A stretch of 5,094 nt of DNA from a bacterium (lineage in GTDB: Bacteria; CAIJMQ01; JAADFP01). The stretch covers positions 1 to 5,094 of the forward strand of contig JALUVB010000305.1 in NCBI GenBank assembly GCA_027021085.1, read 5' to 3'. Shown in pieces: positions 1-5,085 of the stretch. Positions within the stretch are counted from its first letter, which is position 1. Each line of letters opens with the position of its first letter. The translations under genes were made by a program, and so were the position numbers. Under the pieces are notes generated by a model. That model had not been told where the DNA came from. It worked only from the letters and a program-made list of their open reading frames with translations, and made no database searches.

Positions 1-290
1 AGGTATCCTTTTGGCAGTAGTGCAGTAACCAGGAGCCAGCGGGGTTCTGCCCCGGAAGTTACCACATCGTTGGCATTGACATGTACCAGGTACCATCCCT
101 GGAGTTTTCCGCTGAGCGTTATGGGGTCGGTCTTAAGAGCAAAGAATTTTTCTCCCATCTCTATCACTGCTACATCTCTTCCTATCCCGGGGCGGCTTAT
201 AATCCTTTTATCTTTGAGCGGTATGATAGAAAGAAGTTTTTCTAAAAAAGGAAACGGTAATTTTCCCAGGGGTAATCTATTATCTTTCAT
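1..290 (-). CDS. AIR synthase-related (PurM/HypE-like) protein, N-terminal part, cut by window edge
   Basis: This is a partial gene: 96 codons plus two bases are present and the rest lies beyond position 1. The translation begins MKDNRLPLGKLP. It carries a glycine-rich RPGIGRDVAVIE stretch at about residues 33-44, a KTDPIT motif at 53-58 and HVNANDVVTSGAEPRW at 70-85. These match the usual G-x-GIGEDAAVI, TDPI and VN-x-ND-x-x-x-x-GA-x-P pattern of the ATP-binding half of the PurM/HypE/ThiL/SelD superfamily. The closest fit is the AIR synthase-related, hydrogenase-maturation-like branch; ThiL is less likely. Arg38 stands where Glu is usual. The ATG (290-288) overlaps the xerD stop as ATGA, so the two are co-transcribed and probably translationally coupled. 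AAGAGG abuts the ATG too closely to be a normal SD, which fits coupling. Members presumably form or use an acyl-phosphate with ATP, but the substrate is unknown. Confidence 0.85.
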   Translation of the reverse strand, partial: MKDNRLPLGKLPFPFLEKLLSIIPLKDKRIISRPGIGRDVAVIEMGEKFFALKTDPITLSGKLQGWYLVHVNANDVVTSGAEPRWLLVTALLPKGY

Positions 291-1165
291 CCTCTTGGGT
301 GGTATTTCCTGTGCACTTCTTTTAAGTAACTCCTATCCACCTGCGTGTAAATCTGGGTAGTAGAGATATCCGCGTGTCCCAGAAGCTCCTGTACTATTCT
401 CAGGTCCGCTCCTCCCTGGAGCAGGTGGGTGGCAAAGGAATGCCGTAGTGTGTGAGGGGATACCTTTTTTATCCCTGCTTTCCTTGCCATTCTTTTTATC
501 ATTACCCATATTCCCTGCCGGGTGTAGGGCTTACCCTGCGGAGTAAGGAAGAGGCAGGGAGAATTGTTTTTATCCAGGGAGGGTCTTATTTCGGAGAGGT
601 ATTTTTTTATCCATTTTTCCGCTTCTTTACCGATAGGAATAATTCTTTCCTTCCCTCCCTTTCCTTTTACCCGCAGGAATCCTGCCTCCAGGTCAACTGC
701 GCTGCGGGGAAGGTCTACCAGCTCACTTACTCTCATGCCTGTGCCGTAAAGTACTTCCAGAATTGCCCGCCACTTTATGCCTTTCTTTGTTTCCGGGGAG
801 GGAAGCTCTAAAAGAGTCAGTACTTCTGCCTGGCTTAAAACATGCGGGAGCCTTTTGCCTCTGCGAAAGGAAAGAAGGTTTGCTGCCGGGTCTTCCTTGA
901 TGACTCCTTCCTGCATAAGAAACCGGATAAAACTTCTCACGGCGGATAACTTCCGGGCAATGGAACTCACCTGCAACCCCTTTTTCCTCAAGTGTATGAT
1001 AAATTTCCGCAGGTCCTCTTCCCTGATAGAGGCCGGGTCCCTTTTCTGTGCATGGAGAAAGTATCTGAACTGGGCAAGGTCCGAAGAATAACCGGAGAGG
1101 GTACGGGGAGAAAGCCCCCTTTCAATCTTAAGGTAGTAGAGGAAGTCGTTAATTACACTTTCCAT
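287..1165 (-). CDS. xerD: Site-specific tyrosine recombinase XerD
   Basis: This is a complete 292-residue tyrosine recombinase, close to the 298 residues of E. coli XerD. An N-terminal SAM-like core-binding domain (about 1-90) is followed by the catalytic domain (about 105-285). All six catalytic residues are present: Arg145 (GTGMRVSEL), Lys169 (KGKGGKER), His238 and Arg241 (HTLRHSFATH), His264 (LLGHADIS) and nucleophile Tyr273 (TQIYTQV). Their spacing follows E. coli XerD. The STTQIYT block and the HRKYHPRG C-terminus favour XerD over XerC. The family acts with XerC at dif to resolve chromosome dimers; no xerC is visible here, so a single-recombinase role is possible. The ATG at 1165 is the only plausible start: no ATG, GTG or TTG lies in frame between it and an upstream TAA, and the next Met is residue 84. 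No SD precedes it. The stop overlaps the next gene's start. Confidence 0.93.
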   Translation of the reverse strand: MESVINDFLYYLKIERGLSPRTLSGYSSDLAQFRYFLHAQKRDPASIREEDLRKFIIHLRKKGLQVSSIARKLSAVRSFIRFLMQEGVIKEDPAANLLSFRRGKRLPHVLSQAEVLTLLELPSPETKKGIKWRAILEVLYGTGMRVSELVDLPRSAVDLEAGFLRVKGKGGKERIIPIGKEAEKWIKKYLSEIRPSLDKNNSPCLFLTPQGKPYTRQGIWVMIKRMARKAGIKKVSPHTLRHSFATHLLQGGADLRIVQELLGHADISTTQIYTQVDRSYLKEVHRKYHPRG

Positions 1166-1177
1166 AACATTTGTTAA

Positions 1178-1207
1178 ATTATAGCACCCTTTGGCGGATT
1201 CTTAGAA
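1178..1207 (-). promoter_or_regulatory. Extended -10 promoter candidate for xerD
   Basis: Read leftward, TGC directly followed by a perfect TATAAT (1183-1178) forms an extended -10. The best -35 candidates 16-18 bp upstream (for example TTCTAA at 1207-1202) are poor, as is common with a TGn extension. Transcription would start near 1171, only about six bases before the xerD ATG. This is a sequence prediction only. Confidence 0.6.
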
Positions 1208-1246
1208 CCGGCAGGCAGAATTACCGGAAGAAATTAAGAAAGATAA

Positions 1247-1260
1247 TAGACTATAGACTG
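1247..1260. repeat. Heptamer tandem repeat, unit TAGACTR, two copies
   Basis: Two adjacent 7-bp units, TAGACTA and TAGACTG, differ only at the last base. The TAGAC core recurs in a second tandem pair at the right end of the window, right after tsaD. Two copies alone would be weak. The shared core and the neighbouring heptamers of other sequence make it credible. Confidence 0.6.
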
Positions 1261-1261
1261 G

Positions 1262-1289
1262 GTGAATAGTGAACAGTGAAGAGTGAATG
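1262..1289. repeat. Heptamer tandem repeat, unit GTGAANR, four copies
   Basis: Four exact-phase 7-bp units fill 28 bp: GTGAA is invariant, the sixth base is T, C, G, T and the seventh A, A, A, G. A stray GTGAACA lies at 1429-1435, out of phase. The unit length is not a multiple of three and the array contains TGA and TAG triplets, so it is not coding. Confidence 0.85.
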
Positions 1290-1294
1290 GGTTT

Positions 1295-1340
1295 CCTGTC
1301 TGCCTTCCCCGACCTAAAGTCGGGATCGGGAGCAGGCGGG
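1295..1340. repeat. Imperfect inverted repeat / two-tier hairpin
   Basis: The outer arms CCTGTCTGC (1295-1303) and GCAGGCGGG (1332-1340) pair over nine positions, with two G-U pairs if transcribed. The inner arms CCCGAC (1308-1313) and GTCGGG (1319-1324) pair perfectly around a CTAAA loop. TCGGGA is duplicated in tandem (1320-1331), so the inner helix can slip. There is no T tract, and the element lies upstream of both flanking genes, so it is not a terminator for either. It resembles an intergenic REP-like element; multicopy status is untested. Confidence 0.6.
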
Positions 1341-1343
1341 TAT

Positions 1344-1355
1344 GTCAGTACTGAC
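1344..1355. repeat. Perfect 12-bp palindrome
   Basis: GTCAGTACTGAC is its own reverse complement. It could be an operator half-site pair or the centre of a mobile-like repeat. It lies about 135 bp upstream of the rightward promoter and about 160 bp from the xerD promoter, so direct control of either is only conjecture. Confidence 0.5.
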
Positions 1356-1362
1356 AACTCTT
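1349..1362. repeat. Short relative of the AACTNNN heptamer, two units
   Basis: The units TACTGAC and AACTCTT share the ACT core and 7-bp phase with the larger array at 1390-1424. This pair overlaps the 12-bp palindrome. It is weak on its own and is listed because it extends the same motif class. Confidence 0.4.
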
Positions 1363-1389
1363 CCAGGATACAGGCGGGGGAACAGGTGG

Positions 1390-1424
1390 AACTAACAACT
1401 CACAACTAAGAACTGGCAACTTCT
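1390..1424. repeat. Heptamer tandem repeat, unit AACTNNN, five copies
   Basis: Five consecutive 7-bp units fill exactly 35 bp. AACT is invariant in every unit; the last three bases vary (AAC, CAC, AAG, GGC, TCT). The first three units are close copies and the last two have drifted. Unit length equals that of the unrelated arrays at 1247 and 1262, so a common expansion mechanism is likely. Confidence 0.85.
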
Positions 1425-1489
1425 CCCGGTGAACATGGGGAAAAGAGCAGGAAGAATTTTTCCAATATGTTATGGACTTATACATTACC

Positions 1490-1518
1490 TTGACTTGGAG
1501 AAGCTTTAATGGTAAATT
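1490..1518 (+). promoter_or_regulatory. Sigma-70-type promoter candidate for the rightward operon
   Basis: A -35 of TTGACT (1490-1495, five of six consensus bases) is separated by 17 bp from a -10 of TAAATT (1513-1518, four of six). An A/T-rich stretch lies just upstream. The predicted start near 1525 leaves a leader of about 19 bases that contains the strong SD at 1528-1534. No other promoter as good is seen before the tiny gene. Confidence 0.6.
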
Positions 1519-1527
1519 TCATACCAG

Positions 1528-1534
1528 AAAGGAG
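1528..1534 (+). promoter_or_regulatory. Ribosome binding site of the 31-codon gene
   Basis: AAAGGAG lies nine bases before the ATG at 1544. It is a near-perfect SD at a good distance and is the main evidence, with the promoter, that this very short frame is translated. Confidence 0.8.
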
Positions 1535-1543
1535 AAAATTGAT

Positions 1544-1639
1544 ATGCCTTGTGGAAGAAAAAGATTAAGAAGAAAAATGAAAACTCACAAGTTGAGAAAA
1601 AGAAGGAAACGGGACCGTCACAAGAAAAAGAATCACTGA
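1544..1639 (+). CDS. 31-residue, extremely basic protein, COX24/AURKAIP1-like, probably ribosome-associated
   Basis: ATG to TGA encodes 31 residues starting MPCGRKRLRRKMKTHKLRK. Eighteen residues are Lys or Arg, three are His and only Asp24 is acidic. The pattern MPxG-K/R-rich, then KMxTHK, then RKRxRxRHKKK matches from memory the tiny basic proteins annotated as COX24/AURKAIP1-like in Bacteroidota and candidate phyla, and resembles in size and composition actinobacterial ribosomal protein bS22. Such a peptide would bind rRNA; I infer a ribosomal or ribosome-associated role rather than see it. The strong SD and a promoter upstream support real expression. It heads the rightward unit, with 30 bp and no terminator before the S41 protease gene. 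Cys3 is the only cysteine. The coding assignment is firm; the family assignment is moderate. Confidence 0.75.
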   Translation: MPCGRKRLRRKMKTHKLRKRRKRDRHKKKNH

Positions 1640-1669
1640 GGGAGTTTTCTTAATAATTTAAGGTGGTAG

Positions 1670-2893
1670 ATGAAGCGTAAATTAGCCTTATTAGTTTTTT
1701 CTTTTGCACTTCTCGTTTTCCTTGCCGGCAACTCTCCCTCCCAGGAAGGAACTATTTACCCGCAGCTTAAGCTTTTTGCCAAAGTTATTGCTATTGTTCA
1801 GCAGAGCTACGTCAAGGAAGTGCCCACAAAAACTCTCATTGAGGGTGCCCTAAAGGGAATGATTGCCTCCCTGGACCCTTACAGCGAATTTATGACTCCC
1901 CAGGAATACGAGGATATGAAGATAGAGACGGAGGGTAAGTTCGGCGGAGTGGGGATGGTAATCACCTCGGAAAAGGGAATAATCACTGTTATCTCTCCCA
2001 TTGAGGATACTCCCGCCTTCCGGGCAGGGATAAAGCCGAGAGATAAAATCATAGAGATTGAGGGGGAATCTACCAAAGGCTGGAGCACACAAAAAGCTGC
2101 CCACAAGTTGAGGGGCAAACCTGGCACCAAGGTTAACTTCAAGGTATGGAGAGAAGGAGACAACGGCGTAAAATCTTTTACTATTACCCGGGAGATCATA
2201 AAGATAAAGAGCGTAAAGGGCCCCAAGATTTTTGACGGTAAAATTGCTTATATCCGCTTGAGTGTCTTCCGGGATGGAATAGACAGGGAGTTAAAGCGTG
2301 CTCTGTCCAAGGTCAAGGAGCAACATGTTTCTGCCCTGATCCTGGATTTAAGAAATAACCCGGGAGGATTGCTGGATGAAGCGGTTAAGGTAAGCGATTT
2401 ATTCCTGCCCCGGGGAAAGCTCGTGGTTTATACCCAGGGAAGAAATAATAAAAATAGAAATGATTACTTCTCTACCAGTGATCCCTATTTCACTTCGCCT
2501 TACCCGATAGTGATTATGGTGAACAAGGGGAGTGCTTCTGCTTCTGAAATAGTCTCTGCGGCTCTTAAGGACTGGGGAATAGGAATCTTACTGGGCGAGA
2601 AGACTTTCGGTAAGGGGTCTGTGCAGAGTATATTGCCCGTGGGAGATGGCTACACCTTGCGGCTTACTACCGCCCATTACTATACACCTGCTAACATATG
2701 TATAGAAGGAAAAGGACTGACACCCGATATAAAGGTAAGCCTGAAGCCGGAAGAAGAGAAGAAAGTAATAGAAGCATTCATAGAAGGTAAAGAAGAAGGC
2801 GATATTCAGCTCCAGAGGGCCCTGGAATTTCTAAAGCAGAAAATGAGCAAATCTGATAAAAAAGTAATATCGAAGAATAAAGTTGCAAATTAG
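1670..2893 (+). CDS. Carboxyl-terminal processing protease, S41 family (CtpA-like), periplasmic
   Basis: This is a 407-residue serine protease with an intact Ser-Lys-Gln centre. MKRKLALLVF and the following hydrophobic run to about residue 20 form a Sec signal; no lipobox Cys is present. The helical N-terminal part (about 28-85) contains GMIASLDPYSEFM. A PDZ domain covers about 90-165 (KFGGVGMVI to VWREG), and the S41 core about 185-360. Ser290 in GSASASEI, Lys315 and Gln319 in KTFGKGSVQ have the CtpB spacing (Lys 25 after Ser, Gln 4 after Lys). PDZ-gated proteases of this type trim C-termini of envelope proteins and control wall hydrolases; the substrate here is unknown. The ATG at 1670 follows AAGGTGG (1660-1666). 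The usual SGRS-like turn before the GKG-x-TPD motif is replaced by ANIC at 341-344. A Lys-rich tail of about 45 residues ends the protein. Confidence 0.93.
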   Translation: MKRKLALLVFSFALLVFLAGNSPSQEGTIYPQLKLFAKVIAIVQQSYVKEVPTKTLIEGALKGMIASLDPYSEFMTPQEYEDMKIETEGKFGGVGMVITSEKGIITVISPIEDTPAFRAGIKPRDKIIEIEGESTKGWSTQKAAHKLRGKPGTKVNFKVWREGDNGVKSFTITREIIKIKSVKGPKIFDGKIAYIRLSVFRDGIDRELKRALSKVKEQHVSALILDLRNNPGGLLDEAVKVSDLFLPRGKLVVYTQGRNNKNRNDYFSTSDPYFTSPYPIVIMVNKGSASASEIVSAALKDWGIGILLGEKTFGKGSVQSILPVGDGYTLRLTTAHYYTPANICIEGKGLTPDIKVSLKPEEEKKVIEAFIEGKEEGDIQLQRALEFLKQKMSKSDKKVISKNKVAN

Positions 2894-2986
2894 GCTTGGC
2901 TGCGGATTCACGAGTACTTAGAATTTTGGAATTGTGTACCTTGGCGGTTTTCGACCCCGCGATTACCTGGAAAGCGGAGGATTATC
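2894..2986 (+). other. Intercistronic gap with possible small hairpins
   Basis: These 93 bp between the protease and deacetylase genes show no terminator T tract. An imperfect stem with GTAC and AATT arms spans 2914-2939. CCGC at 2957-2960 can pair with GCGG at 2944-2947 or with GCGG at 2974-2977, the latter overlapping the SD. These four-base pairings are weak. The gap is open in the shared reading frame of both flanking genes. Confidence 0.5.
2976..2980 (+). promoter_or_regulatory. Ribosome binding site fixing the TTG start of the deacetylase
   Basis: GGAGG lies six bases before the TTG at 2987. The reading frame is open upstream as far as the protease stop but has no ATG or GTG, so this SD decides the start. 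The nearby ATG at 2998 is out of frame. Confidence 0.75.
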
Positions 2987-4063
2987 TTGAGCAGGGATGA
3001 AAAGTGGCTACTGGGTGGAGTCCTCCTTTTTGTCTCCTTCAGTCTAATTATCTGGTGGGGTATTAAATATTCGCTTTTTCAATCTACGTTTCTTTCTTCC
3101 CAGGTAGAAGAATTTCTCAACCAGACGTTTGTTCACATGGGTATAGGGGAAGAAAACATAGCAGAGAAATTTTCCGAAGAGAAAGACGGGAAAGTAGTTA
3201 TCTATGAAACCATTGTTATTCCAAGAAGCAAGGAATTTGTGGAAAAATTGTCCCGCAGGCTCAGGCAAGCCCACTTTTCCCTTTCTCTCCAGCAAGAGGG
3301 AAGGACTTTTATCCTGAGTGTGGGTAAAGGCAGTTTTAAAACCCATATTATAAGATTCAAGAGTAGAGAAAAATCTTCTCTTTCCACTACTAAAAAGCCC
3401 TATCTGGTTGTGGTGATTGATGATATAGGATATGGAGGAGAGGGGGATAATCTTGTGCTTACTTTGCCGTCCGAGGTAACCCTTTCCTTTCTACCCCGCA
3501 CTCCCCATGCAAAAGAACTTTCCCGGCAGGCGCGGGAAAAAGGGTTTGAAATACTCCTCCATCAACCCCTGGAAGGAAGAAACGTGGATCCTTATCCGAA
3601 CCCCGGGGTGATAACCTGTTCCATGAGTAAAGAAGAAATGAGAGAAATATTAAACAATAATCTCACCACGGTGGAAGGGATAGTGGGGATAAACAACCAC
3701 GAGGGCTCTGTTTTCACTTCTCGCCAGAAACCCATGGAAGAATTGCTCTCCCTGGTAAAAGGCAAGGACTTATTCTTTTTAGATTCCCTTACCACTTCCG
3801 GGAGCCAGGTAGAAAAAGTAGCGCAACAATTTGGCATTCCTGTACTCAAACGAGACATTTTTCTGGATAACAAGAAAGACCCTGCATATATTCATAATCA
3901 GTTTCAAAAACTCCTTTCTATTGCCCACCGGAAAGGTTATGCTATTGCCATCGGGCATTCCCGCGCCGTAACCATAGAAACGTTAAAAAAAGAACTGGCA
4001 AGAAACAAGGATAAGGTTCGCCTGGTTCATCTTTCCTTTCTCCTTAAGGATGAGAGTCCTTGA
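2987..4063 (+). CDS. Divergent polysaccharide deacetylase (YibQ-type), membrane-anchored
   Basis: This is a 358-residue protein with one N-terminal membrane segment (about 7-30, WLLGGVLLFVSFSLIIWW), then a poorly recognised region (about 35-130), then the divergent deacetylase domain (about 138-335). Visible family motifs are VVVIDDIGYG (Asp145, Asp146), FLPRTPHAKEL, LLHQPLEG (His192), GINNHEGS (His238), FFLDSLTT (Asp266), KRDIFLDN and AIGHSR (His324). In the family, the Asp and His residues form a metal-dependent NodB-like centre. Activity is usually predicted rather than shown, and the substrate (peptidoglycan or another glycan) is unknown. Glu239 replaces the Met usual in NNHMGS. The protein should face the periplasm, like the S41 protease encoded just upstream; the same pair of genes is adjacent in the proteobacterial envC-ctpA-yibQ cluster. 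The start is TTG; the stop overlaps the tsaD start. Confidence 0.87.
   Translation: MSRDEKWLLGGVLLFVSFSLIIWWGIKYSLFQSTFLSSQVEEFLNQTFVHMGIGEENIAEKFSEEKDGKVVIYETIVIPRSKEFVEKLSRRLRQAHFSLSLQQEGRTFILSVGKGSFKTHIIRFKSREKSSLSTTKKPYLVVVIDDIGYGGEGDNLVLTLPSEVTLSFLPRTPHAKELSRQAREKGFEILLHQPLEGRNVDPYPNPGVITCSMSKEEMREILNNNLTTVEGIVGINNHEGSVFTSRQKPMEELLSLVKGKDLFFLDSLTTSGSQVEKVAQQFGIPVLKRDIFLDNKKDPAYIHNQFQKLLSIAHRKGYAIAIGHSRAVTIETLKKELARNKDKVRLVHLSFLLKDESP
4046..4050 (+). promoter_or_regulatory. Ribosome binding site favouring the TTG start of tsaD
   Basis: AAGGA lies inside the end of the deacetylase gene, nine bases before the TTG at 4060. The in-frame ATG at 4075 has no SD at a suitable distance. Confidence 0.6.
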
Positions 4064-5085
4064 ATACACCTGTTATGCCCGCTGCAAAGGAAGAAATTGT
4101 ACTGGGGATAGACACTTCCTGCGATGATACTTCCTGCGGCATTGTAAAAGAAGGGAAAAAAGTCCTTTCTTCCGTAGTGAGTTCACAGGACAGCATACAT
4201 GCACCCTTTGGCGGAATTGTCCCGGAGGTGGCTTCCCGTGCCCACGTGGAAAGGATTGCCTGGGTGGTGAAGGAAGCAATGGAAAGGGCAGGTATTTCTT
4301 TTGAGCGGATAAAGGCAGTAGCGGCAACACAAGGCCCCGGTTTGCCGGGCTCACTATTGGTGGGATGGGAATTTGCCAAGGCATTATCATTTGCTGTGGA
4401 TATTCCCTTTATAGGAGTTAACCACATAGAAGCACACCTGTTTTCCCCCTTCCTGGACAGGGAAGAAGAAATAGATTTCCCGCTTCTGGGACTGGTAATC
4501 TCGGGTGGACATACTCTGCTTGCCTATGCAGAAAAACCTTTTCGCTTTTCTTTACTTGGTCAGACGCGGGACGATGCTTGTGGAGAAGCCCTGGACAAAG
4601 TAGCCAGGATATTAGGGCTTCCCTACCCGGGAGGCCCTTACCTGGAAAAAGCGGCGGAGAAAGGCTCTCCCCGGCGGATAAAATTTCCCACTGCTATTCT
4701 TCCCGGTACCTACGATTTTAGTTTCAGCGGGATAAAAACACATGCATGGCGGGTATTCAAAGAAAATAAGTATTCCCGGGAGGATATTGCTGCTTCTTTC
4801 CAGGAGGCAGTAATAAATATTTTAGCCTCCAAGCTGCTCTATGCCATAAATTCCCTGCCCGTGAAAAGTATTGTGGTAGGTGGCGGTGTAGTGGCTAATC
4901 GTAAATTAAGAAATGTTCTCTCCCACCTCCAGACAGAGACAAGTATTCCTGTTTACCTCCCTTTACCCTCTTATACCGTGGATAATGGAGCAATGATAGC
5001 AGGGCTTGCCTATTACCTGATGAGGGAAGGTAAATCTTCCCAAAAAGAAGAAGATATCAACCCCGGGCTGAGTCTGGGAGTTTAG
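4060..5085 (+). CDS. tsaD: tRNA N6-adenosine threonylcarbamoyltransferase TsaD
   Basis: This is a complete 341-residue Kae1/TsaD protein of the ASKHA fold. It transfers the threonylcarbamoyl group from TC-AMP (made by TsaC or TsaC2) to A37 of ANN-decoding tRNAs, working with TsaB and TsaE in the cytoplasm; none of those genes is visible here. Motifs in order are LGIDTSCDDTS (15-25), GGIVPEVASRAH (51-62), metal-binding HIEAH (His122, His126), VISGGHT (146-152), DDACGEALDKVARILGLPYPGGP (171-193), FSFSGIKTH (220-228), VVGGGVVANRKLR (272-284) and VDNGAMIA, with Asp308 as the third metal ligand. All expected ligands are present. The TTG at 4060 overlaps the deacetylase stop as TTGA and has an SD. 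Starting at ATG 4075 would remove five residues without touching the fold, so it remains possible. The last codons run into a 7-bp tandem repeat. Confidence 0.95.
   Translation: MNTPVMPAAKEEIVLGIDTSCDDTSCGIVKEGKKVLSSVVSSQDSIHAPFGGIVPEVASRAHVERIAWVVKEAMERAGISFERIKAVAATQGPGLPGSLLVGWEFAKALSFAVDIPFIGVNHIEAHLFSPFLDREEEIDFPLLGLVISGGHTLLAYAEKPFRFSLLGQTRDDACGEALDKVARILGLPYPGGPYLEKAAEKGSPRRIKFPTAILPGTYDFSFSGIKTHAWRVFKENKYSREDIAASFQEAVINILASKLLYAINSLPVKSIVVGGGVVANRKLRNVLSHLQTETSIPVYLPLPSYTVDNGAMIAGLAYYLMREGKSSQKEEDINPGLSLGV

Larger units (their letters stand above)
1166..1543. other. Divergent intergenic spacer rich in short repeats
   Basis: This is 378 bp between the divergent xerD and 31-codon genes, with no supported coding sequence. 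The xerD promoter candidate lies at the left end and the rightward-operon promoter at the right. Between about 1207 and 1440 lie tandem heptamers of three kinds, an imperfect G/C-rich inverted repeat, a 12-bp palindrome, and two copies of CAGGCGGG (1333-1340 and 1371-1378). The period of seven and frequent stops argue against coding. From 1440 to 1489 the sequence is A/T-rich with a weak GGAAAA/TTTTCC inverted repeat (1439-1444 and 1458-1463). Confidence 0.8.

Noticed and set aside
70-1177. Several plus-strand open frames opposite the left part of the window
   Set aside because: They lie antisense to the AIR-synthase-related gene and to xerD, whose translations show clear family motifs. The antisense products show none.
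1308-1324. Hairpin CCCGAC/GTCGGG read as a transcription terminator
   Set aside because: No T tract follows on either strand, and the hairpin lies upstream of both divergent genes, so there is no transcript for it to end.
1287-1409. A 40-codon plus-strand open frame in the spacer starting MGFLSAFPDL
   Set aside because: It has no SD, starts inside the GTGAANR array, runs through the hairpin and ends in the AACTNNN array. Its composition is that of the repeats and it matches no family I know.
1247-1424. CRISPR-like array
   Set aside because: The units are seven bases in direct tandem with no spacers, and no cas genes are present.
1439-1463. GGAAAA/TTTTCC inverted repeat as terminator or operator
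   Set aside because: There are only six weak pairs with a 13-base loop, in an A/T-rich tract where this is expected by chance.
2941-2980. Possible tRNA-like T-arm (GCGG, TTTTCGA, CCCCGC) in the gap after the protease
   Set aside because: There is no acceptor stem, anticodon arm or CCA in the right places. The resemblance is limited to one short stem and loop.
1850-4427. Minus-strand open frames opposite the protease, deacetylase and tsaD genes
   Set aside because: They are shadows of strongly supported plus-strand genes, with no SD or recognisable protein motifs.
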